DNA of 64,000 nucleotides from Dermacentor variabilis (GCF_050947875.1 NC_134572.1:156013105-156077104); one strand, 5' to 3'. Positions 10,574-20,725 are shown, counted from the stretch's first letter. Numbers and translations are program-made. Notes: generated by a model not told the origin, from the letters alone.

Positions 10574-12060
10574 CTGCTGTTCCATCCCACTTTTTTTATT
10601 ATAATCCCAACGCTCGGGCTGCCGACGCCTTCTTGTGCTCCTCCGAAGAGGGTTGGGCCTGGGTGAGCCTGCGTTTCCACGCCTGGTTGGCCGATGTCGT
10701 GGGACTGGGATGGAGTCGCTTCAGGTGTATGGCAAGAATGGTGCTTTTCTTGTGGCGTTGCTGGCTCCTGCTCTGTGTCTTCGACAGATGGAGCTGGTGC
10801 AGGTGAGTCATACTCCGTTGGAGGGAGTGTCTCCCGAGTTCTTGGGAATGGTATAGGAATAGGACTGCTCAGGAACAGGAAACGTTGCCTCTACCAGATG
10901 GTCTGCCTAAACGAGCCGCTCTTCGTTTTCCATGTTCACAACATAAGTCACAGCAGTGACTCGTCTGACGATGATACCACTGATCCATGACGGTTCACCT
11001 GGTGTAGTACCCTTTACCCGCGCCATGTCACCTTCTTTGAACTCGCGCCAGTGGGCAGCAGGCTGCTGGATGTGCCGTCGCTCGTCTTTCTACAGACAGT
11101 TCTGAAGCTCGGGGTGCAGCATAGTTAGTCGTGTCCTTGGACTACATGATAGGAAGAATTCGGACGGGCTTTTTCTGGTTGCTGCACATGAGGTGTTTCC
11201 GTAGTGGAAAAGGAACTGGTCGACCTGATCTTGAATAAATTTCGGAACTCCCGCCCGCTCTCCATCCTTCAACAGTTTTTCCAGGTTCCTTTTCATGGCC
11301 TGAGCAAGGCGGTCAGCAGCTCCATTAGACGTTGGACGATAAGGTGGTGTCGTTTTCTGGCGGTTTCCCTTTGATGAGAGTAAAGCAGCGAACTGCGACG
11401 ACACGAACTGTGGGCCGTTGCCGGTGACAAAGCCTTCCGGCAGGCCAAAAGCCGCGAAAATAGTTCGTAGTCTTTCCACCGTCTTGGCTGCAGTTGTCAC
11501 AGACATGCAGATGACCTCTACCCATCTTGAACAACCGTCTATAAGGACAAGCAACCAATGAGGTTTCAGCATGAGAAGTCAAGGTGAATTCTCTGCCACC
11601 ATCGTGTCGGCCAGTGCCACGAACTAATTGGAAGGCGTGGCACAAAATTTTGAGTTAATTGGCAACTTGTGCATTCCCTCACTGTTTCTTCAATGTCCTA
11701 AGATTGCTTAGGCCACCAGACACGAATTCATGCAAGTATTTTCATGCGAGTCTCTCCCGGGTGCCCCTCGTGCAAGAGTTTCAGTGCCAAGCATTTCATC
11801 GGATTGGTATGAGCACCCGGTTGCGCCATTTGATACAGTTATTATCAACAGATAGTTCATAACGCCTAGCGATGTACGGCATGAGCGCTTCTTCGGTTAC
11901 CCTTGAAGGCCATCCGTGCCACGTGTACAGCAGCACTTTCGACAAGACTCTGTCGCGCCTGGTTTCTGTCCGAACCTATACCGGCAGCTCGTCAGTCACC
12001 AAAAAGAATTGGACGTAGTCGCTGACGCCATTCAAGTTTTTTAAGTTGAATGCGCGAGAA
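10574..12060 (-). pseudogene. E3 integrase
   Basis: Minus-strand order: HEGHPGETRMKILA and CTSCQLTQN form the HHCC zinc-binding part (about 11,650-11,800). Next is the core with VLIDGCSRWVEV (first catalytic Asp), VTGNGPQFVSSQF (second position, Asn where Asp is usual) and RPTSNGAADRLAQAMKRNLE (third position, Ala-Asp-Arg where a Glu is usual). Open frame 11,090-11,572. The C-terminal part to about 10,580 is proline- and acid-rich in broken frames. The catalytic triad is therefore damaged. The type resembles Mag-like Ty3 elements with GHPG in the zinc part. Confidence 0.8.
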
Positions 12061-12420
12061 TGTGTCTGCGTTCGCCACTTTCCGGTATTGCCACGTGCAG
12101 CGATAGGCTGAAAGCAAAAGTATTCATCCTTGCATGCGGGCTGCTAATGCGGTAGATATTTGTTTATCATGTCCGAGAAACCCTTTCAGTAGCAGATGGC
12201 CCAAGAAAATTGTAAATTCGCGTCCGAAAATGTACTTATGAACGCATTTTATCCCAAAAACCACAGCCAACGCTTCTTTCGCTAGGTGTGAATAACCCAT
12301 TTCTGCTTTGCTCAGTGTGCGCGGAGCGTATGCTGTCGGATTTTCGTGGCCGTTCCCCCCCTCCCCCAACATGAAAAACAACTACTCTTACTCCGTAGGT
12401 AGATGCGTCTACCACTACGA
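12061..12420 (-). pseudogene. E3 RNase H, fused to gag by deletion
   Basis: Minus-strand reading gives VVVVDASTYGVRVVV, then PTAYAPRTLSKAEMGYSHLAKEALAVVFGI and YIFGREFTIFLGHLLLKGF, the RNase H of a Mag-like gypsy element (open 12,124-12,381). Its start directly follows the gag sequence ending FRPSK, with only a TGA between. The zinc knuckles, protease and reverse transcriptase, which normally lie between, are missing. Confidence 0.75.
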
Positions 12421-12842
12421 CTAGTCATTTGGACGGACGAAACCTCTTCGACTCTCTTTCGGCGAGATCCGCTGCTTTCGCCAAATCGCACGCTGTTTCA
12501 AAGTCGAGCTCTTTCCTGCAGAGTGACGCTGCTTGAATGGTCGGGTTACGGAGACCCACAAAAAGCGGTCACGTAGCGCATCTTTCAGAAAAGTCCCAAA
12601 CGCGCACTTGGCAGCCATGTGTCTTAGTTCAATCGCCTCCAACGGACTCCATTTCAAGCTGGTGCCAGGGATTGAACTTGAACCTCTCAACTATTACTTT
12701 GTACATCTATAATTCTACAGCTATTGCGGGCCCCTTCAAGACCATGACCAGTCATCGAACCACTTCTCCTCTGGTGTAGCAGGCAACATCAGGTCTTTGA
12801 GGGTCTTGTACGGGCAGCTTCCGAGGGCAGTGATGAAAGCGG
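12421..12842 (-). pseudogene. E3 gag, part downstream of the E4 insertion
   Basis: From the E4 junction the minus strand reads QKSAFITALGSCPYKTLKD and LPATPEEKWF, then CAFGTFLKDALRDRFL and CDLAKAADLAERESKRF in shifting frames. These are conserved segments of gag in Mag-like tick elements. The N-terminal half of the same gag lies on the far side of E4 at 17,345-17,550 (FNSYEERFDHYWKVT). Confidence 0.75.
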
Positions 12843-12847
12843 ATTTC
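12843..12847. repeat. Target-site duplication of E4 (left copy)
   Basis: ATTTC directly before the LTR start TGTCATG; the same five bases follow the other LTR at 17,340-17,344. Confidence 0.8.
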
Positions 12848-13071
12848 TGTCATGTCTGACGCAACGAAAGCGCAACGGTTGAGCAAAACAATACGGCTTT
12901 TTTTAGCCATCAACTAAACAACGGCGGGCGAATCTATGTTACAGGAATGAAAGGCTGCGCCAGCTTGGATGCCGGCGCTTTTAAACACAACCACAGAGTG
13001 ATAACGTTGGCGCCGCTGCCACAGCGCATGCCTAGCTGTGACGCCTTGTCTCCTAGGCGCGAAACATATCA
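12848..13071 (-). repeat. E4 3' LTR
   Basis: Starts TGTCATG and ends ATATCA on the plus strand, giving TG...CA ends. Shares GCAACGGTTGAGCAAAACAA, TTTTTAGCCATCAACT and CCACAGAGTGATAACGTT with small changes with the other LTR at 17,100. Confidence 0.9.
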
Positions 13072-13086
13072 TCTCCCCCACACTTA
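13072..13086 (-). promoter_or_regulatory. E4 polypurine tract
   Basis: Minus strand AAGTGTGGGGGAGA directly before the LTR start TGATATG, the expected place for plus-strand priming. Confidence 0.7.
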
Positions 13087-14440
13087 TTTACTGTCCCGAA
13101 GTAGGGTTAGGTGACGTAGTGGTCGGGAGGTCGGCGCGGACGTAGTGGGTAGCGGCGGCCCTATTCGGCGGTTTTTCTGGGTGTCGTCGACTGTCCCACA
13201 GGCTCAGTGGGGCTGCTAGCGCTAGTGCCCGCTGTGACGTGGTCTTCATCGCGGAAGTCGGTGGCTGTGATCACCCTGTCGTCAGAGCCCGGAGCACGTA
13301 GGATGTGGTTACGGTGACGCAACCACACACACACACCCCGGGGGGTCACAATGCTAACACGATACGACACTGGACCGGTGCGAGCGAGAACGGTAGCATT
13401 GAACCACTTGGGTCCTCGGCCAAACTTGCGGACACGCACGAAGTCTCCTTCACTGAACGTAGTCGCACGATGCCTGCGGCGACTGGTGTACTGGAACTGT
13501 TTGTGGGCGACTAGCTCATCAACGGAGGGCCTGACCAGGTCTAGCCTAGTCCTGAGGCGCCTCGCTAACAGCAAAAGAGCCTATGCATTTGTCGCTTGCG
13601 GGGTGTTGCGGTACGGCAGGAGGAAGTCTGCGAGCTCCGACGGTGATTTGTCTCGGCTGGACTTCTGAATTGCACCCGTCAGCGTCTGGACGAAACGTTC
13701 TGTGGGACCGTTGCTGCTCGGATGATACGGAGCTGTTCTCACGTATCTTGTTCCTACTCGCTGCAGGTATTCCTGCAAATCTGCAGAAGTGAACTGAGTG
13801 CCGTTGTCGGACACCCAAGTCTCAGCAATCCGAATCTGCAAAACAGTTCATGTAGGCATGAAATTGTTGCTTCAGTAGTGGTTCTCCGCATTGGAAACAC
13901 TTCTGACCATTTTGAATGTGCATCGACCAGCACGAGGCATGTCACTCGGCTTATCGGGCCAAGAAATCGACATGCAACCGTTGTGAAGGGTGTGCAGGCT
14001 ATGCAGAAGGATCAAGCTCGCTTTAGGAGCCAGATTTCGATTAGACGCGCAAGCGGTGCAAGACACGGTGAAACGCCATATGTCACTTTCGATAGTAGGC
14101 CACCAAACGTAGCTCATCGCTAGTCCTTTGTTGCGAACAACACCCGGATGACCTTGGTGCAAGTCGTCCAAAATTAACGTGAAGAATTTTTGGGGAACAA
14201 GTACTGGCATTCGCAGCATAGTGCATCCTCGATGTATCGACAGTTCTTGTCCTCTATGAAAGAACGGTTTGGTTTCATCCGGGACACTACGCGGCCTGCC
14301 TGACACAATATGATAAGTAACCGTACGCAAAGTAGCATCACGTGAAGTTTCACGAGCAATATCATTCCTGTTGATCGGCATAGTGTCGAAGCGTAGGTCA
14401 TAAAATGATTCTTCCTGCTCACTGACCGCCAGCTTTGCTA
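13087..14440 (-). pseudogene. E4 integrase
   Basis: Minus-strand pieces: zinc-binding part HQGHPGVVRNKGLAMSYVWW and CTACASN (about 14,030-14,165); core with CLVLVDAHSKWSEV (first Asp, about 13,920), WVSDNGTQFTSADLQEYL (second Asp, about 13,800) and HPSSNGPTERFVQTLTGAIQ (Glu, about 13,700); C-terminal part with FSEGDFVRVRKFGRG, WFNATVLARTGPVSYRV and RRHRNHILR-like end (13,300-13,480). The catalytic D, D and E are all present but in different frames (ORFs 13,581-13,841, 13,754-13,945 and 13,161-13,574). It ends with TAG near 13,161. Confidence 0.85.
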
Positions 14441-14850
14441 TTGGCAGCCTAGACAAACAATCTCTGTCAGCGTTGCGTGCAGAAGGCCGCAAATTCAATG
14501 AAAAGGAACAGGCCGACAAACCAATCGCCCATCGTTTCATTCTTGCGGCGGGAATTGCTGCTATTCCAGCCTTGGGACAAAAAATTGTAGCCAAAGTCTT
14601 GTGGTCCGTGATCAAAACAAACTTGCATACAGGTAGTAATGGAATTTTTTAACGCCGAACACAAGAGCTAAGGCTTTTTTTTCTAATTGACTATAACCTT
14701 TATCGTCACGACTCAAGTTGCGTGAGGCATATGCTACTGGCATTATCTGATCGTCATAAAAAATGTGTGACAACACTGAACCTACCCCGTAGCCGGACGC
14801 ATCACATGATAACTGCAGGGGCAGGCCTGGATAATAGTGCGCCAAGACCG
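14441..14850 (-). pseudogene. E4 RNase H
   Basis: Minus strand: LPLQLSCDASGYGVGSVLSH (catalytic region), PVAYASRNLSRDDKGYSQLEKKALALVFGV (the conserved AYASR...E..LA segment), then the tail HKTLATIFCPKAGIAAIPAA and RPSARNADRDCLSRLPI before integrase. One frame change separates the two halves near 14,615. Confidence 0.85.
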
Positions 14851-15616
14851 GAGCTGACGACAGCAGCTGCTTGATGTGCTGAAATGTGCGGTCGCAAGCA
14901 GTTTTCTCATTTCAGGCGACTTCTTTCTGCAAGAGCCTGTTTAAGTGGAAAATAACGGTGGATAACTTTGGAACGACCTTTCCATAGAAGTTGACGAGGC
15001 CCAGCAGCAATTGAAGTTGGTACTTATCAGGTGGCGCCGCTGCCTTGTTTATCGCCGCCAGTTTTTCGTCCTTTCAGTGGATGCCGTGCTTGTCGATTGC
15101 ACGGGCCAGATAAGTCAGCTTGTCGCTAAAGAATTCGCAATTCGATGGCTTGACGCGAATTGTACTTTCTGACAGCCTTTTGAGAACTGCATCAAGGTTC
15201 TGCAAGTGTTCTTCCTTTGAGCGACCCGTAATTAGGATATCGTCAATGAAGCAAAACACGAAGTTCAAGCCCTAAGAGATATTACCTATTATTTTTTTGG
15301 AATATTGCAAGTACCGAAGGCATTCCAAAGGGCAGATGATTCACGGCGTATAGACCCTTGTGGGAGTTAAGCGTAAGTTACCGTTTTGACTCTCGGCCCA
15401 TTTCTACTTGCTGGCATGCCCTGTTTAGATCAATTTTGGAGAATTCCTGTCCGCCAGCGCGAGATGCAAACAGTTCGTCCGGCTTGGGTAACGGGTAATG
15501 TTCTACGTCTGGTATGGGGTTCAGTGTAAGCTTGTAATCACTACATACCCTTATTGACCCGTCCCGCTACAAAACTGGCACCACCGGAATGGCGTACTCG
15601 CTAATCGTTACCGGAG
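14851..15616 (-). pseudogene. E4 reverse transcriptase
   Basis: Best conserved is the segment VFCFIDDILITGRSKEEHLQNLD at 15,180-15,268, where the catalytic box reads FIDD instead of the common YLDD or YIDD; both Asp residues remain. Upstream pieces (PLPKPDELFAS-type at about 15,470-15,500, KINLNRACQQV-type at about 15,410-15,440) are in broken frames. Downstream sequence to 14,851 contains the connection region with LGLVNFYGK-like coding near 14,985. Stops prevent translation. Confidence 0.75.
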
Positions 15617-16340
15617 TCAGTATGTCTCTTCTTGTCTACACAACTCTTGCTCGACGGTGCATTTTAGAGGAAACGGAAGCCTTCGATCTTTGAAAAATTT
15701 TTCCGCCTTCACATCTTTGAAAACAAGAGTCACCTTCTCACCACAGATGGTGCCTAGCTCATCCTTGAAGAGGTCCTTATGGCGGTCAAGCAAGGATTGT
15801 AGCTCGGGAAGTCGTTGAGCACTTTGTAATGTCTCCTTCTGTAGCTGATGCAGACCGCGACCTTGGTTCCAATCGATGCGTACCTGCTGAAGCCAGTTGC
15901 GCCCGAACACTGCTGGCCCGCTCTTAGGAAGCTCGTACAGCGGTAAGCGCTGGCACTGATCTTGTACTCAACTCTAAGAAAAAAATACCGTATGGTTTGA
16001 CAGGTTCCCTCGTGTAAGTCCTCAGGGTCAACTTAGTGTGTTTCAGAGGCAGTGCCGGAAAACGAGAGGGGGACTGACCCAGGGACATTACCGAAACGGC
16101 GGCTCCCGTATCAAGCTCCATTTGCAAGGCAACACCCCCGACGATTAAGCTGAGCATCATATGGTCTCCAGTCTCTACCTCTTTCGTGACAACACTTCGC
16201 AGGGGTGGTTCTGATGGTTGTAACACCCGAACGTTCTGTACTGGTCGCTTTCGCTTCGACCGCAATTTTCCTTGCCGCCTTAGGCAGTCTTTCTTAATGT
16301 GCTCTTTCTTGTTGCAAAAAAAAAACAAAACAAGTCGCAT
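15617..16340 (-). pseudogene. E4 zinc knuckle 2, protease and linker to RT
   Basis: The minus frame from about 16,340 starts with the second zinc knuckle CNKKEHIKKDCLRRQGK, then reaches the protease with MELDTGAAVSVMSLG (DTGA codons at 16,101-16,112, intact). It continues VKPYGIFFLEL to a stop near 15,924. The next frame (15,617-15,910) has VFGRNWLQQVRIDW, the common end of this protease, and LQSLLDRHKDLFKDELGTI, the segment before RT. An A-rich run on the plus strand at 16,317-16,326 separates it from the gag frame. Confidence 0.85.
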
Positions 16341-16986
16341 TGACATGCGGGCAGGAATTGGTAGCGTGAGTTGAGTTACACCGGAAGCATTTCGTTGTTC
16401 CCTTTGTAGGCAACTGATGCACCCCGAACTCGCTTTCAGGGTGGGAATGAGCAGCTGTAGCGTCAGCAAGCGCTGCTTCCAAAGCTGTTGCACAGTCAAC
16501 GGCTCGCTTAAACAATAGGTTCTTGTCTTCCGAAAACAAGTGTCTTTGAATGACGACTCTGAGCACACCGCGCACAAATCTGTCTCGAAGCGACTCGTCA
16601 AGAAATACACCAAACTCGCATGTTTGCGCAAATGCCCGTAACTCCGCCACGTACTGTGGTATGGTTTCGTGTTCCTTCTGCACTCGGCAATGAAACTTCG
16701 CTCGCTTGCCTATGACTGACCGTTCAGGGACCAAATGTTTAGGAAAAAGCTCACGCAAGCTTTCCAGGGACTTCGAAGACGGCTTATCTGGAGCGGCGGG
16801 CGGCTTGCGGAGCGAATATGTTTGCGGACTCAATATGCTGATGAACGCGTCTACCCTCCGGTCTTCCGGTACATTATTGACTCAAAGGTACGCCTGCACG
16901 CGTTCTTCATAGCTAGTCCAATCGCTCGTAGAATTGTCGAGATGTTGTACTTGCCCCAGTTGCAGACTCGTGGTCACCTTCGCCAT
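16294..16986 (-). pseudogene. E4 gag
   Basis: Starts at ATG 16,986 (MAKVTTSLQLGQVQHL), the first Met after the leader. The segment WTSYEERVQAYL is followed by a stop, then VNNVPEDRRVDAFISIL. From 16,833 the frame is open: LRELFPKHLVPERSVI, FHCRVQKEHETIPQYVAELR, CEFGVFLDESLRDRFVRGV, and a zinc knuckle CFRCNSTHATNSC. Gag runs into the pol frame at a homopolymer near 16,320, where the second knuckle lies in the other frame. Whether this shift was programmed or is damage cannot be told from one copy. Confidence 0.85.
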
Positions 16987-17081
16987 ACCGTCCCAACCGC
17001 CTGCTCCTCAGCTGTCCGAGCGTAATCCGTCAGCAGGTGAATTCCATTACTGTCAGACAGGAGCTTGTTTCTTGCTGGCAG

Positions 17082-17099
17082 CATCCCAACTTTGTCGCC
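17082..17099 (-). promoter_or_regulatory. E4 primer-binding site
   Basis: Minus strand directly after the LTR end GACA reads GGCGACAAAGTTGGGATG. Position and GC-rich start fit a tRNA primer-binding site; the tRNA was not identified. Confidence 0.5.
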
Positions 17100-17339
17100 T
17101 GTCTATGTCGGGTCTGACGGAAGGGCAGCGCAACAGTTAAGCGAAACAATAGGGCTTTATTTAGCCATCAACTTAACAACGGCGCGCGAACTGCCTGGTT
17201 TTATGTTACAGGAATGAAAGCACGCGCAAGCTTGAATGCCGGCGCTTGTTATGCAGAACCACAGAGTGATAACGTTTGCGCCGCTATCACGGCGCCTGCC
17301 TAGCTGTGACGCCGTGTCGCCTAGGCGCGGGACATATAA
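17100..17339 (-). repeat. E4 5' LTR
   Basis: Homologous to 12,848-13,071. Minus strand holds AATAAAGCCC near 17,155 as a polyadenylation-like signal. The outer end reads TTATATG where the other LTR has TGATATG, so one terminal base has changed. Confidence 0.9.
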
Positions 17340-17550
17340 ATTTCTTGAAGGTGCCGACTTCAATTCGCGTGACTTTCCAGTAATGGTCGAAACGCTCTTC
17401 ATACGAGTTGAAGTCTTCGTCATCGCCTTCAACGTAGGAATTGAATTCCGAAAGCTTCTGCGGACCAGGAGTATTGGGAATTGCGCCATGTTGACAACTC
17501 TCTTTCCAGTGGCGTAGCCAGAAATGTCGTACGGGGGGGGGGGGGGTCAT
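17340..17550 (-). pseudogene. E4 duplication and N-terminal half of E3 gag
   Basis: 17,340-17,344 is the right-hand ATTTC duplication. Beyond it the minus strand encodes LSEFNSYVEGDDEDFNSYEE and RFDHYWKVTRIEVGTFKK, the start of a gag similar to that of E4 (which has WTSYEERVQAYL). It continues into 12,842 on the other side of E4. E3 coding is lost above about 17,500, and no 5' LTR of E3 follows. Confidence 0.75.
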
Positions 17551-17570
17551 GTTGCCGCTCGGCCTCCTCC
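17505..17570. repeat. Dispersed repeat with G14 run
   Basis: CCAGTGGCGTAGCCAGAAAT is followed by a run of 14 G at 17,533-17,546. I recognise this type of G-run repeat as common in tick DNA, from memory only. Confidence 0.4.
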
Positions 17571-18301
17571 TTAAGAGGAAGCTTCAGCTCGGGTGCTCCT
17601 ATTTAAATACATGTAGAAAGAGAATTCGTTATTCTAGCCAACCACTGCAGCAAATTTGACGAGGATTGCTGCATTTAAAAGAAAAGCTTAAATTCCAGTG
17701 ACTGTTGGATTCGAATTTTTCATTTAGGTTGTCAATTCTTTATTAAAAATTGGCCAAAATCTCAAATTTTCAGAAAACGAAACTATCAAGTTCAAAACTC
17801 TGTAACTCAACAATTAAATATAACATCGCAATTCTTTAAATTGCATATCATAGTACATCTACAGCGGACAAAATTGATATGTTACACACGACTCTAAAAA
17901 AATAGTATTACGGAAATAGAGCTTTCGCAGAACCCTCGTACACAGCGTAACCAATTCACGTAAGATACAAATCGACAGACGAAATTTGCCAGCTTTGACT
18001 GCTATAATAGATGCCGCTTACAGAGCCACGGTATCTGTTCTTGATGCAGAGCTATGAGGTTGTAAACGTCAAGCTTCTATTCATTTTCGAACTTTCAAAT
18101 TTTTCAGAATACTTTAAACAAAATTCAGGCCTTGAATCAAAATTTTGCTTCCAACACACAATAAAATTAAAATTTCTCTCTCCAATGCAACAAATTACAT
18201 TAAAACTTATCCAGGGGTTATCTCAGAAAAGCTTTTCTGCGTTTTACATGTATTTGAATGGGCCGCTTCGGTGTTGGGCCCGAGCTAAAGCTTCCTCTTA
18301 A
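17571..18301. mobile_element. Non-autonomous DNA transposon with TTAA duplication
   Basis: TTAA at 17,571-17,574 and 18,298-18,301 flank a 723-bp element. Its ends are inverted repeats: GAGGAAGCTTCAGCTCGGG on the left and GAGGAAGCTTTAGCTCGGG on the complement of the right, 18 of 19 matching, followed on both sides by AAATACATGTA-like sequence. No transposase ORF is inside. TTAA targets are known for piggyBac and Kolobok families; the G-rich start fits Kolobok better than piggyBac, which usually starts with C. The superfamily is inference. Confidence 0.8.
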
Positions 18302-18807
18302 ACAATTTCTTCAGGGATAAAATACACGAAAAATAACTGCATTCTCATTGCCAAAGACCTGGCAAACGAACTGTTTGACGCTATGCACTGTCACAACAAG
18401 TAAGATATGTATTTTTTTCATAAAAAAATATACTCGTATGTCCTTAAAAATTGTTGCCGAAATAACTGATATCAATGCTCCCGTGTTTTTTTCTCTATTT
18501 AATAAGTAAACAAAATATCACACGAACTTTACAACGATATATCAGTTCGAAAGCAGCAAAGCAGTGCATGCCGTCGATATGAAAAATGTAAAGGCCATGA
18601 AATGAATAAGTTGAGGACAAATATTTGAATAAAACATTGTACATTTTTGTACATAAACCACGGCCAGTGAAAACTCTCAATGACGCTGCCCTTTTTTCCA
18701 ATGCATTGCGCAGGAGCAGCTGTCACCAGTCGTGTATTCTGAGTAATTGTGCCCAAGTTATAGTCTCAACAGAGAGCACACATAAAAAGCAAGAGCTTTG
18801 CAAAATA
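18302..18807. other. No feature seen
   Basis: AT-rich stretch with short ORFs only. I see nothing that I can assign. Confidence 0.5.
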
Positions 18808-18809
18808 TA

Positions 18810-20070
18810 CGAGGGCGAGTCAAATGAAAGTGAGCCATTGCGATTATTTGACAAACGGAGTATTTTATTTAAGTGTAGTCTCCATGAGCATTTAGACATT
18901 TGTCCCACTGCCTTACGAGACGCGTGGTTCCCGTCTCATAAAACTCCTTGGGTTGCTGCTTCAAAAAGTCTACGACTGACTCTTTCACGCCATCGTCTAC
19001 ACGCATCTTATTCCCTTGAGGTGCGTTTTCAATTGCCCCAAAATGTGGAAGGCGCGAGGCGACAGGTCTGGGCTGTATGGCGGATCCTGCAGCATTTCCC
19101 ACTTGAACTTTGCCAGTTTTGTGCTAACCACATGAGCGATGTGGGGACGCGCATTGTCGTGGAACAAAATGATGCTATTCGTCAATTTTCCAATTTGTTT
19201 TTTCTTGATTGCGACACGCAGCCGTTCTGGAATTTCACAGTATTGGAATAAATTCATGGTCTGTCAAGATTTAGCAAATTCTATCAGTAACGGCTCCAGA
19301 CGATCGAAAAAGAAGTCCACAACACCTTTCCGTCGGAAATGGCGGTTTTGCTTTCTTTGGGGGTGGTGTTTTCACTCTGACTTCGATCGTGTTCGAGACT
19401 CGTAGTAGGGCACCATGGTTTGTCCCCAATCAAAATTGCAGGCAAGAATTCGTGACCCTCATTGTGATACGGGATCTGACTGTTCAAGGCAGCGCCGAAC
19501 TTCTCCGTCTTCTGGCTGTTGTTCGCAGTCTTCGGCATCCATTGCGCACACAAGAGCCGATAACGCAAACGTTCATGAATTATGATGTTAGCCGAACTTC
19601 ATATACGCTCTGCCATTTCATCGATTCTTATCCCTCGTTCTTGTCTGGTCAGCTTATCAATCTTTTCAATTTTGTTATGGGTGATTGCAAAATGGCCTTG
19701 GCCCGGTCTTGCATCGTCTTTGCAACTTTCACGACCTTCTTCGAACCGTTTGCTCGAACGCTTCACATTGGCCATTGAAATGCAATGTTCAACGTCCACG
19801 GCAGCCATACGGCGTCTCATTTGTTTTTTGGAAACACCTTCAGCTCTCAATACCCTCACAGCACCACACTGCTGAACTCCTGTAGCATCGATTACGACAC
19901 GCAACCATGTTTAACCCAGTGTATGAGAGCATTAAAACATTTATGATCACCACTGTGTGTCACTTTTGCAAATGAGAAATGCCTCCGTGCAACTCGCATG
20001 CCTCGCCGATAATGAACCAACTCATATTTGCACAGGGTGGGTAGGCTCACTTTCATTTGACTCGCCCTCG
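18810..20070 (-). mobile_element. Mariner element, full length, TA duplication
   Basis: 1,261 bp between TA dinucleotides (18,808-18,809 and 20,071-20,072). The terminal inverted repeats are perfect over 27 bases; they start CGAGGGCGAGTCAAATGAAA and continue GTGAGCC. This size, the TA target and a minus-strand transposase identify a mariner of the Tc1/mariner superfamily. Confidence 0.93.
18869..19904 (-). pseudogene. Mariner transposase, broken
   Basis: The transposase cuts and pastes the element. The N-terminal helix-turn-helix part reads RSSKRFEEGRESCKDDARPG and KIEKIDKLTRQERGIRIDEM (19,599-19,904). The middle has KTEKFGAALNS, HNEGHEFL and GDKPW, the last in place of GDETW, keeping the first catalytic Asp. 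The C-terminal frame (18,997-19,257) has FHDNARPHIAHV with the second Asp (19,156-19,158) and YSPDLSPRAFHIL. The third Asp of a mariner D34D triad belongs 35 residues after the second, in PSD; here the codon (19,051-19,053) gives Ala. Two frameshifts and a stop before 19,257 also disable it. Confidence 0.9.
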
Positions 20071-20159
20071 TACATTAGAAATGCGAAGATACAAGGGAAT
20101 AGACAAATGCGAAAATACAGCTTGATACAGGGCAAAAAAGTGTCACTGCAAATAAATTT

Positions 20160-20725
20160 CACTGCACGCATTGTGGAGATACGCGAGTCTCAAGCGTCCC
20201 CTGATATGGTGTTTTCCCGCATAGCGCCCGTCAGCTGTAATCCGGCTTCGCCGCGTGACCTGGTGCCCGCGGTAGTCAGTGTGGTTGAAGCGCATTGCGA
20301 GAGATGGCGCGAGTGTTGCTCTGCTAAAGCCACCTAACGGTGGGGTTACTTGGGCGCAAAAAGGAGAAGGCTCTTCCTCTTTGACTCGGCAAGTGGCGCG
20401 GACGTTCTGCGTGTGCACCGATGCATGCTTCTGTGAGACCGTCACGCGAAGCGTATCCCGGAATGGATGAACACTTACGTTAGAACGCGCCAACATTCGC
20501 GTGACCGTACGCGGAAACGACTAGGCGTTGGTGTCCAGCATGGTGCGAACATGTTCGCTCGTTATCTGGTCGCGGTGAGTTGGACTTTCGCGATTAGTCG
20601 CGCGCCCATCCGCATCTTTTGTGGATAGCAATTTGTCTAGCAGGTATTAGTCTATGAAAGCTGCAATAAATGCCCTTGTGATTCTTTGAACTACACTGTT
20701 TTCGTTCATTTCTCCCAAAAGCACG
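20160..20725 (+). repeat. Possible solo LTR or LTR-like repeat
   Basis: GC-rich stretch lacking ORFs, ending with AATAAATGCCC at about 20,669 and a T-rich end, which resembles the R-U5 part of an LTR. I recall similar sequences as dispersed in tick genomes, but the ends and any duplication were not found. The 90 bases before it are the flank of the mariner. Confidence 0.3.

Larger units (their letters stand above)
12848..17339 (-). mobile_element. Ty3/gypsy (Mag-like) element E4, with both LTRs and a target-site duplication
   Basis: A minus-strand LTR retrotransposon of about 4.5 kb. Ends are defined by two homologous LTRs (12,848-13,071 and 17,100-17,339) flanked by ATTTC duplications. The order on the minus strand is LTR, primer site, gag, protease, RT, RNase H, integrase, purine tract, LTR. 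It lies inside the gag gene of E3, in the same orientation. The LTRs differ by substitutions and small indels (224 versus 240 bases), so the insertion is not recent. Stops and frameshifts occur throughout pol. Confidence 0.9.

Noticed and set aside
10567..10990. Plus-strand ORFs with Trp- and Leu-rich products
   Set aside because: They are the complement of the E3 integrase C-terminal region, which is proline- and acid-rich.
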